Of a DNA stretch of 64,000 nt, positions 16,415 through 25,319 are shown piece by piece (position 1 is the stretch's first letter; each line of letters starts with the position of its first letter). Source of the DNA: Cupriavidus sp. AU9028. GTDB taxonomy: Bacteria; Pseudomonadota; Gammaproteobacteria; Burkholderiales; Burkholderiaceae. The position numbers and the translations under genes were made by a program. Location: NCBI RefSeq assembly GCF_019795295.1, contig NZ_JAIMCG010000010.1, forward strand, positions 110,369 to 174,368, in the 5' to 3' direction. The notes beneath the pieces were generated by a model that was not told the origin of the DNA, did no database searches, and worked only from the letters and a program-made list of their open reading frames with translations.

Positions 16415-17368
16415 CTACACCCCTGCGTCGCGGGAGGCCGCCACCAGTGCCTGGACCAGCGCGCTCAAGGGCGCGCGCGACTGCTCGCGCCGCAGCCACA
16501 TCGCACCTACCGGTGGCAGGTCCCATTGCAGGGGATGCGGTAGCGCCACCGCGCTGCCGCTGCCGGCCAGCTCCTGCGCCACCGCGCGCGGCACGATGGT
16601 GATCGCGCGCGGCTCGGTGCGCATCAGCGTCGCCATGGTCTTGACCGAATAGGTCTCCACGATCGGCAGCGGCGGCGCGACACCGGCCACGGCGAAGATC
16701 GTATTGATGGTGCGGCGCGTCGGCGTGTAGGGCGGGGGCAGGATCCAGTCCAGCGTCGCCAGCCAGGCCCAGTCGAGCTGACGGCCGGCAAGACGCGCGG
16801 CCGCCCCGACGGGCACCACCAGCGCCGGTTCCTCGCGGTACAGCGGCACCTGCACGATGTCCTCGCCCGCGATGTAGAACGAACGCGCCACCACGCAATC
16901 GAGCTCGTGATTGCGCAGCGCCGCCACCAGTTCGTCGGTGGTGCCCTCGCGCACGAGTACCGCCATGCGCGGCTGCTGATGCAGCGCGTGCGAACAGGCG
17001 GCATCCAGCACGACCGGCGAGACGAAGGGGATCACGCCGATACGCAAGCGCCCGGCGAAGCCCGCATCCACCACCGACAGCTGCCTGCCCAACGCCTCCG
17101 CATCGGCCAGCGCGAGCCGGGCATAGGCGAGCACCACGGCGCCCGTCCCGGTGGGCTCGAGGCCGGCGCGGGAGCGGTGGAACAGCGGCCGCATGAAGAC
17201 GTCCTCGATCTCCCGCAACGCCTTGGTCATCGCCGGCTGGCTGAGGTTGAGCTCGGCAGCGGCGCGCGACAACGATCGCTGCCGCTCCAGCACGAGCAGC
17301 AGCGCAAGCTGGCGCAGGCGCAGACGGGAGACGACGTTCTGGTGCAGGTGGTCGGCGGCTGACGGCAT
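16415..17368 (-). CDS. LysR-type regulator divergent from GGT module 1
   Basis: A 317-residue LysR-family regulator: helix-turn-helix at residues 15-70 (LALLLVLERQRSLSRAAAEL, then LSQPAMTKALREIE), followed by the effector-binding domain (RLRIGVIPFVSPVVLDAA). ATG 17368 gives the usual family length; no strong ribosome site is visible. It diverges from the gamma-glutamyltransferase-family gene with a LysR-type dyad between, so it probably controls the GGT/Bug/GAF operon. The inducer is unknown. Confidence 0.9.
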   Translation of the reverse strand: MPSAADHLHQNVVSRLRLRQLALLLVLERQRSLSRAAAELNLSQPAMTKALREIEDVFMRPLFHRSRAGLEPTGTGAVVLAYARLALADAEALGRQLSVVDAGFAGRLRIGVIPFVSPVVLDAACSHALHQQPRMAVLVREGTTDELVAALRNHELDCVVARSFYIAGEDIVQVPLYREEPALVVPVGAAARLAGRQLDWAWLATLDWILPPPYTPTRRTINTIFAVAGVAPPLPIVETYSVKTMATLMRTEPRAITIVPRAVAQELAGSGSAVALPHPLQWDLPPVGAMWLRREQSRAPLSALVQALVAASRDAGV

Positions 17369-17414
17369 CCGGGTAATCCCGACGTATAACTTGTTGGATA
17401 TGGAAGGATAAAAC

Positions 17415-17449
17415 AATAAGCGATTCTGGTTATTCGTCGCGCCTATACT
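17415..17449 (+). promoter_or_regulatory. LysR-type dyad and -10 box upstream of GGT module 1
   Basis: AATAA (17415-17419) and TTATT (17430-17434) form an inverted repeat with a 10-base spacer, typical of LysR binding boxes. TATACT at 17444-17449 is a good -10 box; the dyad covers where the -35 box would be, as in activator-dependent promoters. Confidence 0.5.
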
Positions 17450-17543
17450 GCCGCTGTCCGTTCGCGCTCGCGGCGGAAGGAAATACGGCCGGTCGCATGC
17501 GCTTGCGCCGGCCGAACAGACCGCCGCAGCGGCAGGGAGGCGC

Positions 17544-19373
17544 ATGTTTACGACTCGTCCGGAAATTGCCGGCACCTTTGGCGTGGTGTCGTCCACGCAT
17601 TGGCTTGCCTCGCAGACGGCAATGTCGGTACTGGAACGCGGCGGCAACGCCTTCGATGCCGCGGTCGCGGGCGGCTTCGTGCTGCAGGTGGTCGAGCCCC
17701 ATCTGAACGGCGCGGGCGGCGAAGTGCCGATCCTTTTCTGGAGCGAGCGCGAGCGCGCGATCCGCTCCGTTTGCGGCCAGGGTCCGGCCCCGGCACTGGC
17801 GGACCCGGCGCTGTTTCGCAACATGGGGCTGGACCTGGTGCCGGGCATCGGCCTGCTGCCGGCGACGGTTCCCGGCGCCTTCGGCGCCTGGATGACGATG
17901 CTGCGCGACCATGGCACCTGGACCCTTGCCGACGTGATGGCACCGGCGATCGCCTATGCGCGCGATGGCTACCCGGTGGTGCCGCGCATCTCGCAGGCGA
18001 TCCTCGCCGTGCGGGAGCTGTTCGAGCGGGAATGGCGCGACTCCGCGCAGGTGTGGTTGCCCGACGGACGCGTGCCGCGGCCCGGGAGCCTGCACGTGCA
18101 GCCCGGCCTCGCGCGCACCTACACGCGCATCGTCGAGGAAGCACAATCGGCGGGCAGCACGCGCGTGCAGCAGATCGACGCGGCGCTGCACTGCTGGTAC
18201 CGCGGCTTCGTGGCCCGCGAAATCGATCGGTATTGCCGCACGCAAGCGGTGCGCGATACCACTGGCGAGCGCCACACCGGCCTGCTTCGCCATGAGGACA
18301 TGGCCGGGTGGCAGGCCGATGTCGAGGCGCCGCTGACGCTGGATTTCGGCCGCTATACGGTCGCCAAATGCGATATCTGGAGCCAGGGGCCGGTGTTCCT
18401 GCAGCAGCTCGGAATGCTGCGCCATGCCGGGCTGGAGGACCACGTGCCGACGTCGCCGGGCTTCGTTCATCGCATTGCGGAGGCGGCGAAGCTGGCCATG
18501 GCGGACCGCATGGCCTGGTATGGCGACCCCCGCTTCGTGCCGAGCGCGGCGGCGGGCCTGCTGGACGAGACCTATCTGCGCGAGCGGGCCGCGCTGATCG
18601 GCGCGGCGGCTTCCACCGAGATCCGGCCGGGTGCCGTGGCGGGTCAACCGGCGCGCGTGCCGGACCTGGCAGCGGCCGAGCGCACGCTGCAGGCCGCCGA
18701 CATTCGCTTCGGCGTGGGCGAGCCGACTTTTGCCGCGCTGCCCCCGGTACAGGAATGGGCCGAGCGCGAGATCTTCGTCGGCGATACCTGCCATCTGGAC
18801 GTGATCGATCGCGATGGCAACATGGTCGCCGCCACGCCTTCCGGAGGCTGGCTGTCGTCCAGTCCGGTGATCCCGGCGCTGGGCTTTGCACTGAATACGC
18901 GCCTGCAGATGACCTGGCTGGAAGCGGGTCTGCCCAATTCGCTCGCGCCGGGCAAGCGGCCCTGCACGACGCTGTCGCCGTCACTGGCGCTGCGCGATGG
19001 CGAGCCCTACATGGTGTTCGGCACGCCGGGCGGCGACCAGCAGGACCAGTGGTCGGTCGCGTTTTTCCTGCGCCACGCGGTGCACGGCATGAACCTGCAG
19101 GAGGCGATCGATGCGCCGGCCTGGCATATCGATCATTTCCCGGGGTCCTTCTGGCCGCGTCAGACCGTGCGCAACCGCATCAGCGTCGAGTCGCGTTTCC
19201 CGGGCGAAACCATCGACGCGCTGCGCGCGGCGGGGCACGAGGTTCGCGTCGGCGAGCCCTGGTCGGAGGGCCGGATGTCGGCCTGCTCGCGCGAGCGCGA
19301 CAACCGGGGACGGCTGGTGCTGCGCGCGGGCGCAAATCCGCGCGGGATGCAGGGTTACGCGGTGGGGCGATAG
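17544..19373 (+). CDS. Gamma-glutamyltransferase-family Ntn-hydrolase (module 1)
   Basis: A 609-residue member of the gamma-glutamyltransferase/acylase family. These are made as one chain that self-cleaves before a conserved threonine, here Thr415 (FVGDTCHLDVIDRDGNMVAA). The GG-rich end (APGKRPCTTLSPSL, FGTPGGDQQ) is also conserved. No signal peptide is seen, so it is probably cytosolic; substrate may be glutathione, another gamma-glutamyl compound or an amide. It is first in an operon with a Bug receptor and a GAF protein, controlled by the divergent LysR, which points to use of an imported compound. Confidence 0.9.
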   Translation: MFTTRPEIAGTFGVVSSTHWLASQTAMSVLERGGNAFDAAVAGGFVLQVVEPHLNGAGGEVPILFWSERERAIRSVCGQGPAPALADPALFRNMGLDLVPGIGLLPATVPGAFGAWMTMLRDHGTWTLADVMAPAIAYARDGYPVVPRISQAILAVRELFEREWRDSAQVWLPDGRVPRPGSLHVQPGLARTYTRIVEEAQSAGSTRVQQIDAALHCWYRGFVAREIDRYCRTQAVRDTTGERHTGLLRHEDMAGWQADVEAPLTLDFGRYTVAKCDIWSQGPVFLQQLGMLRHAGLEDHVPTSPGFVHRIAEAAKLAMADRMAWYGDPRFVPSAAAGLLDETYLRERAALIGAAASTEIRPGAVAGQPARVPDLAAAERTLQAADIRFGVGEPTFAALPPVQEWAEREIFVGDTCHLDVIDRDGNMVAATPSGGWLSSSPVIPALGFALNTRLQMTWLEAGLPNSLAPGKRPCTTLSPSLALRDGEPYMVFGTPGGDQQDQWSVAFFLRHAVHGMNLQEAIDAPAWHIDHFPGSFWPRQTVRNRISVESRFPGETIDALRAAGHEVRVGEPWSEGRMSACSRERDNRGRLVLRAGANPRGMQGYAVGR

Positions 19374-19490
19374 CCGCGCCATCGCAGAAAAGGGCCGAAG
19401 GCAGCGGCGTGAAGAACCGCGAGGTTCGGCGAGCAGCGGCGGCGGGTGCCGCGGACAGGACGACAAGAGAACAGTACGGGGAAAACAACC

Positions 19491-20471
19491 ATGAAGACGA
19501 AGATCGCGAAATGGGTACGCGGTGCCGCCGCGGCGGTGATGTGCTGTGCGGCGACGGTGGCGACGGCGCAGGACGGCTATCCCAACAAGCCGGTGACGCT
19601 GGTGGTGCCATGGGCGCCGGGTGGATCGACGGACATTCTTGCGCGCGTGCTGTCCGAGCATCTGACGCGTTCGCTGGGCCAGACCGTGATCGTCGACAAC
19701 AAGCCGGGCGCGTCGGGCAATATCGGCTCGGCAGCGGTGGCGCGGGCCCGTCCGGATGGCTACACGCTGCTGATCGGTTCGATGAGCACCCACGCAATGA
19801 ACCCGGCGCTGATGAGCAATATGCCGTTCCGCGGCGTGGAGGACTTCACGCCGCTGGGCTTGCTGGCCTATGTCACCAATACGATGGTGGTGCATCCCTC
19901 GGTGCCGGCCAACAACGTGCGCGAGCTGATCGATTACGCGCGCGCCAACCCCGGCAAGCTCGCCTACGCCAGCGCGGGCCCGGGTTCGACCAATCACCTG
20001 AGCGCCGTGCTGTTCGAGAAGATGGCGAAGGTGGAGATGCTGCACGTGCCCTACAAGGGCGGTGCGCCGGCCGTGGTCGATACCGTCGCGGGCCAGACGC
20101 AGCTGCTGTTCTCGGCGGGCACGCAGACGCTGCCGCACGTGAAGGCCGGCAAGCTGCGCCTGCTCGCTGTCACCGAGGGAAAACGCTCGCCACTGCTGCC
20201 CAATGTGCCGACCGTCGCCGAGACTATCCCGGGTTATGAGCTGGCGGTCTGGTATGGCGCGTTCGGGCCCGCAGGCATGCCGAAGGAGCTGGTTTCGCGG
20301 CTGAACGCCGAGATCAACAAGGTGATGATGCTGCCGGAAGTCAAACAGAAGATGGACGCTATCGGTGTCGAGACGACGACATCGACGCCGCAGGAGTTTG
20401 GCCAGGTGCTGCGCCGGGATGCCGACCGGTACGGCAAGCTGATCCGCGAACTGAAGATCACGGCGGAGTAA
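19491..20471 (+). CDS. Bug-family (TctC-like) periplasmic substrate-binding protein (module 1)
   Basis: A 326-residue secreted receptor. Residues 1-26 are a signal peptide (MKTKIAKWVRGAAAAVMCCA). The mature part begins with YPNKPVTLVVPWAPGGSTDI, the Bug signature loop, and has VIVDNKPGASGNIG and HVPYKGGAPAVVD, all typical. Bug proteins bind carboxylates and related molecules, often through two backbone water contacts, and may work with a TctAB transporter or in sensing. No tctA or tctB is near. It is co-transcribed with GGT 1 (117 bases upstream) and a GAF protein. Confidence 0.95.
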   Translation: MKTKIAKWVRGAAAAVMCCAATVATAQDGYPNKPVTLVVPWAPGGSTDILARVLSEHLTRSLGQTVIVDNKPGASGNIGSAAVARARPDGYTLLIGSMSTHAMNPALMSNMPFRGVEDFTPLGLLAYVTNTMVVHPSVPANNVRELIDYARANPGKLAYASAGPGSTNHLSAVLFEKMAKVEMLHVPYKGGAPAVVDTVAGQTQLLFSAGTQTLPHVKAGKLRLLAVTEGKRSPLLPNVPTVAETIPGYELAVWYGAFGPAGMPKELVSRLNAEINKVMMLPEVKQKMDAIGVETTTSTPQEFGQVLRRDADRYGKLIRELKITAE

Positions 20472-20476
20472 GCGTG

Positions 20477-21037
20477 ATGCCGCAATGGAATCAGCCAGCC
20501 CTGCCTCTGCGTTTGCCTCTGCCTCTGCCGGAAGGGCTGCCGCCTGAACACGCCGCCGCCTTGCAGCAGTTGGTTGGAGAGCCCGCAGCGCAGGCAGACG
20601 CGGCGTCGGTGTTCGGCGTGATTGGCGAGGCAACCTTCGCGCTGCTGGGCCCCGGCTTGCTGACCATCAATGCATGGCGGCCGCAACAGTCGCAGGTAGT
20701 GCGGCTGTGGTCGAGCGACCCCGCTTCCTATCCGGTCGGCGGCAGCAAGCACAAGGGCGATACGCCGTGGGCGCGGCAGGTGCTGCAGCGCGCCGAGGTA
20801 TTCGTCGGCGAGGGAGATCAGGCGCTCGCGGAAGTGTTCGACGACATCTCGAAGATTCGCGGGCTGGGGTTGCGCGCGGTCGTCAACGTGCCGATCTGCC
20901 ACGAGGGCCGCTGCGTCGGCACGTTCAATTACCTGCGCGCGCAGGAAGCCTGGGCGAGCGAGGAAGTGATGGCGCTGCGCCGGCTGGCGGGCATCGCCGG
21001 GCTGGTGTTTTCCGCGGGGCAGATGCAGCAGGGGTGA
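20477..21037 (+). CDS. GAF-domain protein
   Basis: A 186-residue soluble protein with one GAF domain in about residues 30-180 (FGVIGEATFALLGPGLLTIN, ISKIRGLGLRAVVNVPICHE, VGTFNYLRAQEAWASEEVMA). Such free-standing GAF domains bind small ligands. It begins five bases after the Bug stop; GTG 20474 and ATG 20477 both lie near a GGAG site, and ATG is preferred. Last gene of the LysR-controlled GGT/Bug/GAF operon, followed by hairpins. A ligand-sensing or detoxifying role tied to the imported substrate is possible but unproven. Confidence 0.82.
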   Translation: MPQWNQPALPLRLPLPLPEGLPPEHAAALQQLVGEPAAQADAASVFGVIGEATFALLGPGLLTINAWRPQQSQVVRLWSSDPASYPVGGSKHKGDTPWARQVLQRAEVFVGEGDQALAEVFDDISKIRGLGLRAVVNVPICHEGRCVGTFNYLRAQEAWASEEVMALRRLAGIAGLVFSAGQMQQG

Positions 21038-21067
21038 GTGTCCGGGGGGCGGTTTTCCCTCCCCCTA

Positions 21068-21103
21068 CCCTCTCCCGCTGTACATCCCGCAAGCGGGCGA
21101 GGG
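21068..21103. repeat. Dispersed CCCTCTCCCGC-type inverted repeat
   Basis: CCCTCTCCCGCT (21068-21079) pairs with AGCGGGCGAGGG (21092-21103) with one mismatch. A related copy lies at 40602-40625. Elements of this kind occur between genes in many GC-rich proteobacteria. Confidence 0.6.
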
Positions 21104-21120
21104 GAGCCAACCGGACAAAA

Positions 21121-21151
21121 GCCGCCATCTCCCGCAAGGGGAGGTGGCGGC
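21121..21151. terminator. Hairpin between the GAF gene and the Gly/Thr-rich lipoprotein gene
   Basis: GCCGCCATCTCCC (21121-21133) pairs with GGGAGGTGGCGGC (21139-21151) over 13 positions with a single G-T pair and a 5-base loop. It lies between convergent genes, so it could stop transcription in both directions, although no long T-run follows. Confidence 0.55.
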
Positions 21152-21214
21152 GCGCCTGTTGGCGGACCGCCCCGGTTCTGCCTGGCAAGAAACGCGGAGC
21201 GGCCGGTGGGACGA

Positions 21215-21598
21215 TTACTGCGGTGCGCTTGCGCCGGTCGTGCCGGTGGTGCCGCCCGAACCCGCGGTAGCGCCCGCGCCGGCGGTGCCGCTGGTGGTGC
21301 CGCCGGCGTCCGTGCCCGAGGTCCCGGTACCGGTCGTGCCAGTACCGGTGGTGCCGGTCGCGCCGGTGGTGCCGCTGGTATCCGCGCCGGTGCCAGTGCC
21401 AGTACCGCCGGTCATGCCACCGGTGGTGCCGCCAGTGCCGGTGCCGGTGCCCGACGTACCCGCGGTATCACCCGCAGGCGCGGTGGACGAGGTGCCGCCC
21501 GAGGTGGCGGCATCCTCTTGCCGGTTACAACCGGCAACAAGTCCGCTCAGCACCGCGATGCTCAATGCCGCGGCTGGAATCCAGGTTCGTTGCTTCAT
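21215..21598 (-). CDS. Small lipoprotein with Gly/Thr-rich repeat domain
   Basis: A 127-residue protein with a lipoprotein signal: hydrophobic core and lipobox LVAGC with Cys24. Everything after about residue 32 is nearly pure Gly, Thr, Ser and Ala in short repeats (GTGTGGTTGGMTGGTGTG), likely disordered and surface-exposed or periplasmic. ATG 21598 has AGGAG eight bases before it; an in-frame ATG at 21625 is possible. Function is not recognisable. The DNA is a run of degenerate 6- and 9-base repeats, prone to length change. Confidence 0.7.
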   Translation of the reverse strand: MKQRTWIPAAALSIAVLSGLVAGCNRQEDAATSGGTSSTAPAGDTAGTSGTGTGTGGTTGGMTGGTGTGTGADTSGTTGATGTTGTGTTGTGTSGTDAGGTTSGTAGAGATAGSGGTTGTTGASAPQ

Positions 21599-21736
21599 GG
21601 TAATGGCTCCTATAGTGGGTCCCATGCAGTGGTAGGCAACCGCCGTACCAGGCAGCGGGTTTCGTCACGATAGGTGACGTTCACGCTGTCTTGCCACGCT
21701 TCTTGCATGACCCTGCGCTTTCCGAGGAGCACCGCC

Positions 21737-22558
21737 ATGACGAAACCCTTCGCGCCTTTGCGGCGCACGCTGTTGAAGGCATTGGGGGCGGGTTTGCCCG
21801 CCACTGCGGCGACCGGCGCGCTGGTGCGCGATACGGTCGCGGCAACGGAGACTGGCGCCTCGGTTTGCTCCGCGCCGGCCGGCAGCGGTGTGTCCCATTT
21901 TTTCAACGAGCGCGAAAGAATTACCGTGGATGCCATCGTGACGCGGTTGATTCCCAACGACGAGCTCGGCCCGGGGGCGAAGGAGGCCTGCGTCACGGAG
22001 TATCTGGACCGTCAGCTCGCCGGCGCGTGGGGTAGCGGGGACAATTTCTATCGCCACGGTCCCTTCCAGAGCGGCACGCCGGAACAGGGCTACCAGATGG
22101 CGCTGACGCCGGCGGAGATGTTCCGGGAAGGACTGTCGAGGATGGATGCGGCCGCGGCGCGGCAGCACGGCGGCAAGTCGTTCTCGCAGTTGCCGGCGCA
22201 GCAGCAGGATGCGCTCCTCACGGCGATGCAGAAGGGCGACGTCGATCTGGGGCCCTTGCCATCGAAGGTGTTCTTCCAGCTGCTGCTCGACGGCACGATG
22301 GAGGGCTTCTTCTCCGACCCGATCTACGGCGGCAACCGCGACATGATCGGCTGGAAGCTGCTGGGCTTTCCGGGGGTCTATGCCAGCTACACCAACGACA
22401 TCGAGCGGCACAACGTCGCCTATGTCCGTCCACCGATGTCGATCGCGATGGCGCGTGCGGTCGGCCATCGCCATGGCGGCGAGCCGCACGGTGCGTCGGG
22501 GGCGCAGCCCGGCCGTGCCCCAGCCGCACCGGCTTCCGCAGCGGGGGCGCGCCGATGA
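21737..22558 (+). CDS. Gluconate 2-dehydrogenase subunit 3-family protein (Tat-exported small subunit)
   Basis: A 273-residue small subunit of a membrane-bound FAD dehydrogenase. The N terminus has a twin-arginine signal (PLRRTLLKALGAGL). The mature part carries the subunit 3 pattern FFNERERITVDAIVTRLIPN and DGTMEGFFSDPIYGGNRDMI. In gluconate and glucose dehydrogenases of this type the small subunit escorts the signal-less FAD subunit through the Tat pore (established for the family). GAGGAG stands seven bases before ATG 21737. Its stop overlaps the large-subunit start by four bases. Confidence 0.88.
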   Translation: MTKPFAPLRRTLLKALGAGLPATAATGALVRDTVAATETGASVCSAPAGSGVSHFFNERERITVDAIVTRLIPNDELGPGAKEACVTEYLDRQLAGAWGSGDNFYRHGPFQSGTPEQGYQMALTPAEMFREGLSRMDAAAARQHGGKSFSQLPAQQQDALLTAMQKGDVDLGPLPSKVFFQLLLDGTMEGFFSDPIYGGNRDMIGWKLLGFPGVYASYTNDIERHNVAYVRPPMSIAMARAVGHRHGGEPHGASGAQPGRAPAAPASAAGARR

Positions 22559-24324
22559 GCAAGACCATGGATCGCGTCGACGCGGTGATCGTCGGCGGCG
22601 GCTGGACCGGCTCGGTGATCGGCAAGGAGCTGGCGGCGGCGGGCCATCGGGTGGTGGTGCTGGAGCGCGGCGAGGCGCGCTGGCCGTCGCCCGATTTCCA
22701 GGCGCCGGGCGTGCATGACGAGCTGCGCTACACGCGCCGGCATGCGCTGCATCAGAACACGGCGACGGAGACCTTCACGTTCCGCAACAACACCAGCCAG
22801 ACCGCCTTGCCGATGCGTCGCTGGCAGTTCGCCTACCCGGGCACGCATCTCGGTGGCGCCGGCAATCACTGGTCCGGCGCGTACTACCGCTTCGATCCGA
22901 CCGACTTCAAGCTGCGCAGCCATTACAGCAAGCGCTATGGCGAGAAGATCTTCGATCCGGACCTGACCGCGCAGGACTGGCCCCTCGGCTACGACGAGCT
23001 CGAGCCGTACTACGACCGCTTCGACTATCTGATCGGCGCGTCGGGCTACGCGGGCAATCTGAAGGGCAAGCTGCAGCCCGGCGGCAATCCCTTCGAGCCC
23101 TGGCGGTCGCGGCCCTATCCGAATCCGCCAATGAAGGTGCCGTTCGCCTCGGCACTGTTTGGCGAGGCGGCCGCCAAGCTTGGCTATCACCCGTACATCC
23201 AGCCTTCCGCGTTATCGACACGGCCTTATGTGAACAGCGAAGGCCTGCCGATGAGCGCGTGCGTGTACTGCGGCTTCTGCTCCAACTTCGGCTGCGAGCA
23301 TTTCGCCAAGGCCTCGCCCCAGGTATGCGTGCTGCCCGTGGCGATGAAGCTCGATACCTTCGAGCTGCGCACCGGCGCGCATGTGTTGCGCGTCGAGCTG
23401 GACAAGGATCGCAAGACGGCTCGTGGCGTCGTGTATGCCGACGCGACCGGCGAGGAGGTCTTCCAGCCGGCCGACATGGTGTTCCTGTGCGCATTCAGCG
23501 TACATAACGTGCGGCTGCTGTTGCTGTCGGGCATCGGCAAGCCGTATGACCCGGCGAGCGGGCAGGGCGTGGTGGGACGCAACTACACGCACCAGACCAC
23601 CTCCGGGGTCAACCTGTTCTTCGACGAGAAGACCCATTTGAACCCCTTCATGGGGGCGGGCGCGGCCGCGGTGACGATGGACGATTTCAGCGCCGACAAC
23701 TTCGATCACGGCCCGCATGGTTTCGTGGGCGGCGGCTATATCCAGATCCAGGTTGTCAGCGGCGCGCCGATCAGCTACCACCCGACGCCACAAGGCACGC
23801 CGCAGTGGGGCAGCGAATGGAAGCGCGCGGTCAAGCGCTACTACAACCATTCGGCGTCGATCACCATCACCGGCTCGGCAATGCCGTCGCGCGGGGCCTA
23901 TCTCGATCTGGATCCGACGTACCGCGATGCGTGGGGCCTGCCGCTGCTGCGCATCACCTACGACCTGCCGGACAACGATATCCGGCTGTCGGCCTTCCTG
24001 ACCGCGCGCGGCGATGAAGTCGGCAAGGCCATGCGGGGCGTGACCCGGACCGAGCCGGGTCCGCGCAAGCGGCCGTTTACCGCCACCGCCTATCAATCGA
24101 CGCACCTGAACGGCGGCGCCGCAATGGGCAGCGATCCCGCCAACAGCGTGGTCAATCGCTTCGGCCAATGCTGGGATGTGCCGAATGTCTTTGTCACCGG
24201 GGCAAGCCTGTTTCCGCAGAACTCGAACTTCAATCCGACCGCGACGGTTGGCGCCACCGCCTACTGGATTGTCGAGGCGGTCAAGCGCAGCTACGTCAAG
24301 GCACCCGGGAAGCTGATGACATGA
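22555..24324 (+). CDS. GMC-family FAD dehydrogenase, large subunit
   Basis: A 589-residue GMC oxidoreductase, the catalytic subunit oxidising a sugar, sugar acid or alcohol in the periplasm. FAD binding: VDAVIVGGGWTGSVIGKELA at residues 8-27 and ERGE. C-terminal GMC part: FNPTATVGATAYW, with catalytic-region THLNGGAAMGSDP. A cysteine cluster C236-x2-C239-x2-C242-x4-C247 (SACVYCGFCSNFGC) could hold an iron-sulfur centre, as in FAD-dependent glucose dehydrogenases. There is no signal peptide, fitting co-export with the Tat small subunit. Overlaps both neighbours by four bases. Confidence 0.93.
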   Translation: MSKTMDRVDAVIVGGGWTGSVIGKELAAAGHRVVVLERGEARWPSPDFQAPGVHDELRYTRRHALHQNTATETFTFRNNTSQTALPMRRWQFAYPGTHLGGAGNHWSGAYYRFDPTDFKLRSHYSKRYGEKIFDPDLTAQDWPLGYDELEPYYDRFDYLIGASGYAGNLKGKLQPGGNPFEPWRSRPYPNPPMKVPFASALFGEAAAKLGYHPYIQPSALSTRPYVNSEGLPMSACVYCGFCSNFGCEHFAKASPQVCVLPVAMKLDTFELRTGAHVLRVELDKDRKTARGVVYADATGEEVFQPADMVFLCAFSVHNVRLLLLSGIGKPYDPASGQGVVGRNYTHQTTSGVNLFFDEKTHLNPFMGAGAAAVTMDDFSADNFDHGPHGFVGGGYIQIQVVSGAPISYHPTPQGTPQWGSEWKRAVKRYYNHSASITITGSAMPSRGAYLDLDPTYRDAWGLPLLRITYDLPDNDIRLSAFLTARGDEVGKAMRGVTRTEPGPRKRPFTATAYQSTHLNGGAAMGSDPANSVVNRFGQCWDVPNVFVTGASLFPQNSNFNPTATVGATAYWIVEAVKRSYVKAPGKLMT

Positions 24325-25259
24325 AGACCACGCCCGACTCGACGCCCGGTGCCGGGGAGCCGCACGCAGACGCGCCGCCCTCCCGTGTTTCGGCCACCTA
24401 CTTCGTCACCGCGCTGGTGCTGATTGCCGGCGCGGCGCCCATTGTCGGCGTGCTCTACCAGATGTGGCCCGACATCGTCGGCCCGCGCCCCGTGGCGCAG
24501 GATGAAGCGGAAGGGCCGCGCACCGCCACGGCCGCGCTGAAGCAGGCGCCGCCTGCCTCGGCACCGATCGCCGCCGCCAGCGAGCCCGAAACGCGGCAGT
24601 CGACCGACTTCATGCCACGCGAGCCGGACTGGTCGCGGATGGTGCGGACATCGGGCGAGCAGGCGCCGCAGCGCGGCGCGACCATTGCGGCGAACGGCAA
24701 CGGGGCGGGTGCGGCGGCGTGCGTGTCGTGTCATGCCGGAGGGGCGCCAGCGGCCGCGGGACAGGCGGCCCCCGCCGCTCCCGCCAATGCAGGGGCGTTC
24801 CCCGCGCTGGTCGGGCTGTCGGCCGACTATCTGGCCAAGCAGCTGGTCGACTATCGGGAAGGCAGGCGCAACGATCCGATCATGACGCCGATCGCCAGGG
24901 CGCTGTCCGAAGAAGACATCGCGGCGGTGTCCCGCCACTATGGCGAGCTGCCGGCGCCGGCGCTGACACTGGCGGAAGGGACGGCATCGCCCGCGCTCAA
25001 GCTGCATGCCGAAGGCGACAATGCGCGGGCGCTGCCTGCCTGCGCCAACTGCCATGGGGTGTCCGGCGAGGGTCAGGGATTCCTGCTGCCCCGGCTCACG
25101 GGCCAGCCGGCGGACTACCTGGTGCGACAGCTGGCTGCGTTTCGCAACGGTACCCGGCATAACGACCAGGACGCGGCGATGCGGGCGATCGCCCAGCGGC
25201 TGGGCGAGGCCGATTCGCAGGCGCTGGCGCAGTTCTACGCGACCGGCGGCAGCCGGTAA
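24321..25259 (+). CDS. Membrane-anchored diheme cytochrome c subunit of the GMC dehydrogenase
   Basis: A 312-residue cytochrome c. Residues 25-47 form one N-terminal membrane anchor, then a Pro/Ala-rich linker, then two c-type heme sites: CVSCH (134-138) and CANCH (241-245), each followed by an ADYL-QL-DYR-G or related helix (SADYLAKQLVDYREGRRND; PADYLVRQLAAFRNGTRHND). Many partners in this dehydrogenase class have three hemes in 400-470 residues; this one has two and is shorter. It should pass electrons from the FAD subunit to the respiratory chain. The overlap with the large-subunit stop (ATGA) confirms one operon. Confidence 0.9.
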   Translation: MKTTPDSTPGAGEPHADAPPSRVSATYFVTALVLIAGAAPIVGVLYQMWPDIVGPRPVAQDEAEGPRTATAALKQAPPASAPIAAASEPETRQSTDFMPREPDWSRMVRTSGEQAPQRGATIAANGNGAGAAACVSCHAGGAPAAAGQAAPAAPANAGAFPALVGLSADYLAKQLVDYREGRRNDPIMTPIARALSEEDIAAVSRHYGELPAPALTLAEGTASPALKLHAEGDNARALPACANCHGVSGEGQGFLLPRLTGQPADYLVRQLAAFRNGTRHNDQDAAMRAIAQRLGEADSQALAQFYATGGSR

Positions 25260-25296
25260 CGACGCTTGCCGCTGGTGGCGGAGCGGCCAGCGTCGT
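25259..25296. terminator. Long two-way hairpin after the dehydrogenase operon
   Basis: ACGACGCT (25259-25266) pairs with AGCGTCGT (25289-25296), and directly inside GCCGCT (25268-25273) pairs with AGCGGC (25282-25287), one mismatch between. The 14-bp stem sits between two convergent stop codons. Confidence 0.7.
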
Positions 25297-25319
25297 GGGT
25301 CACCGGTGCTGGCTGCGGG

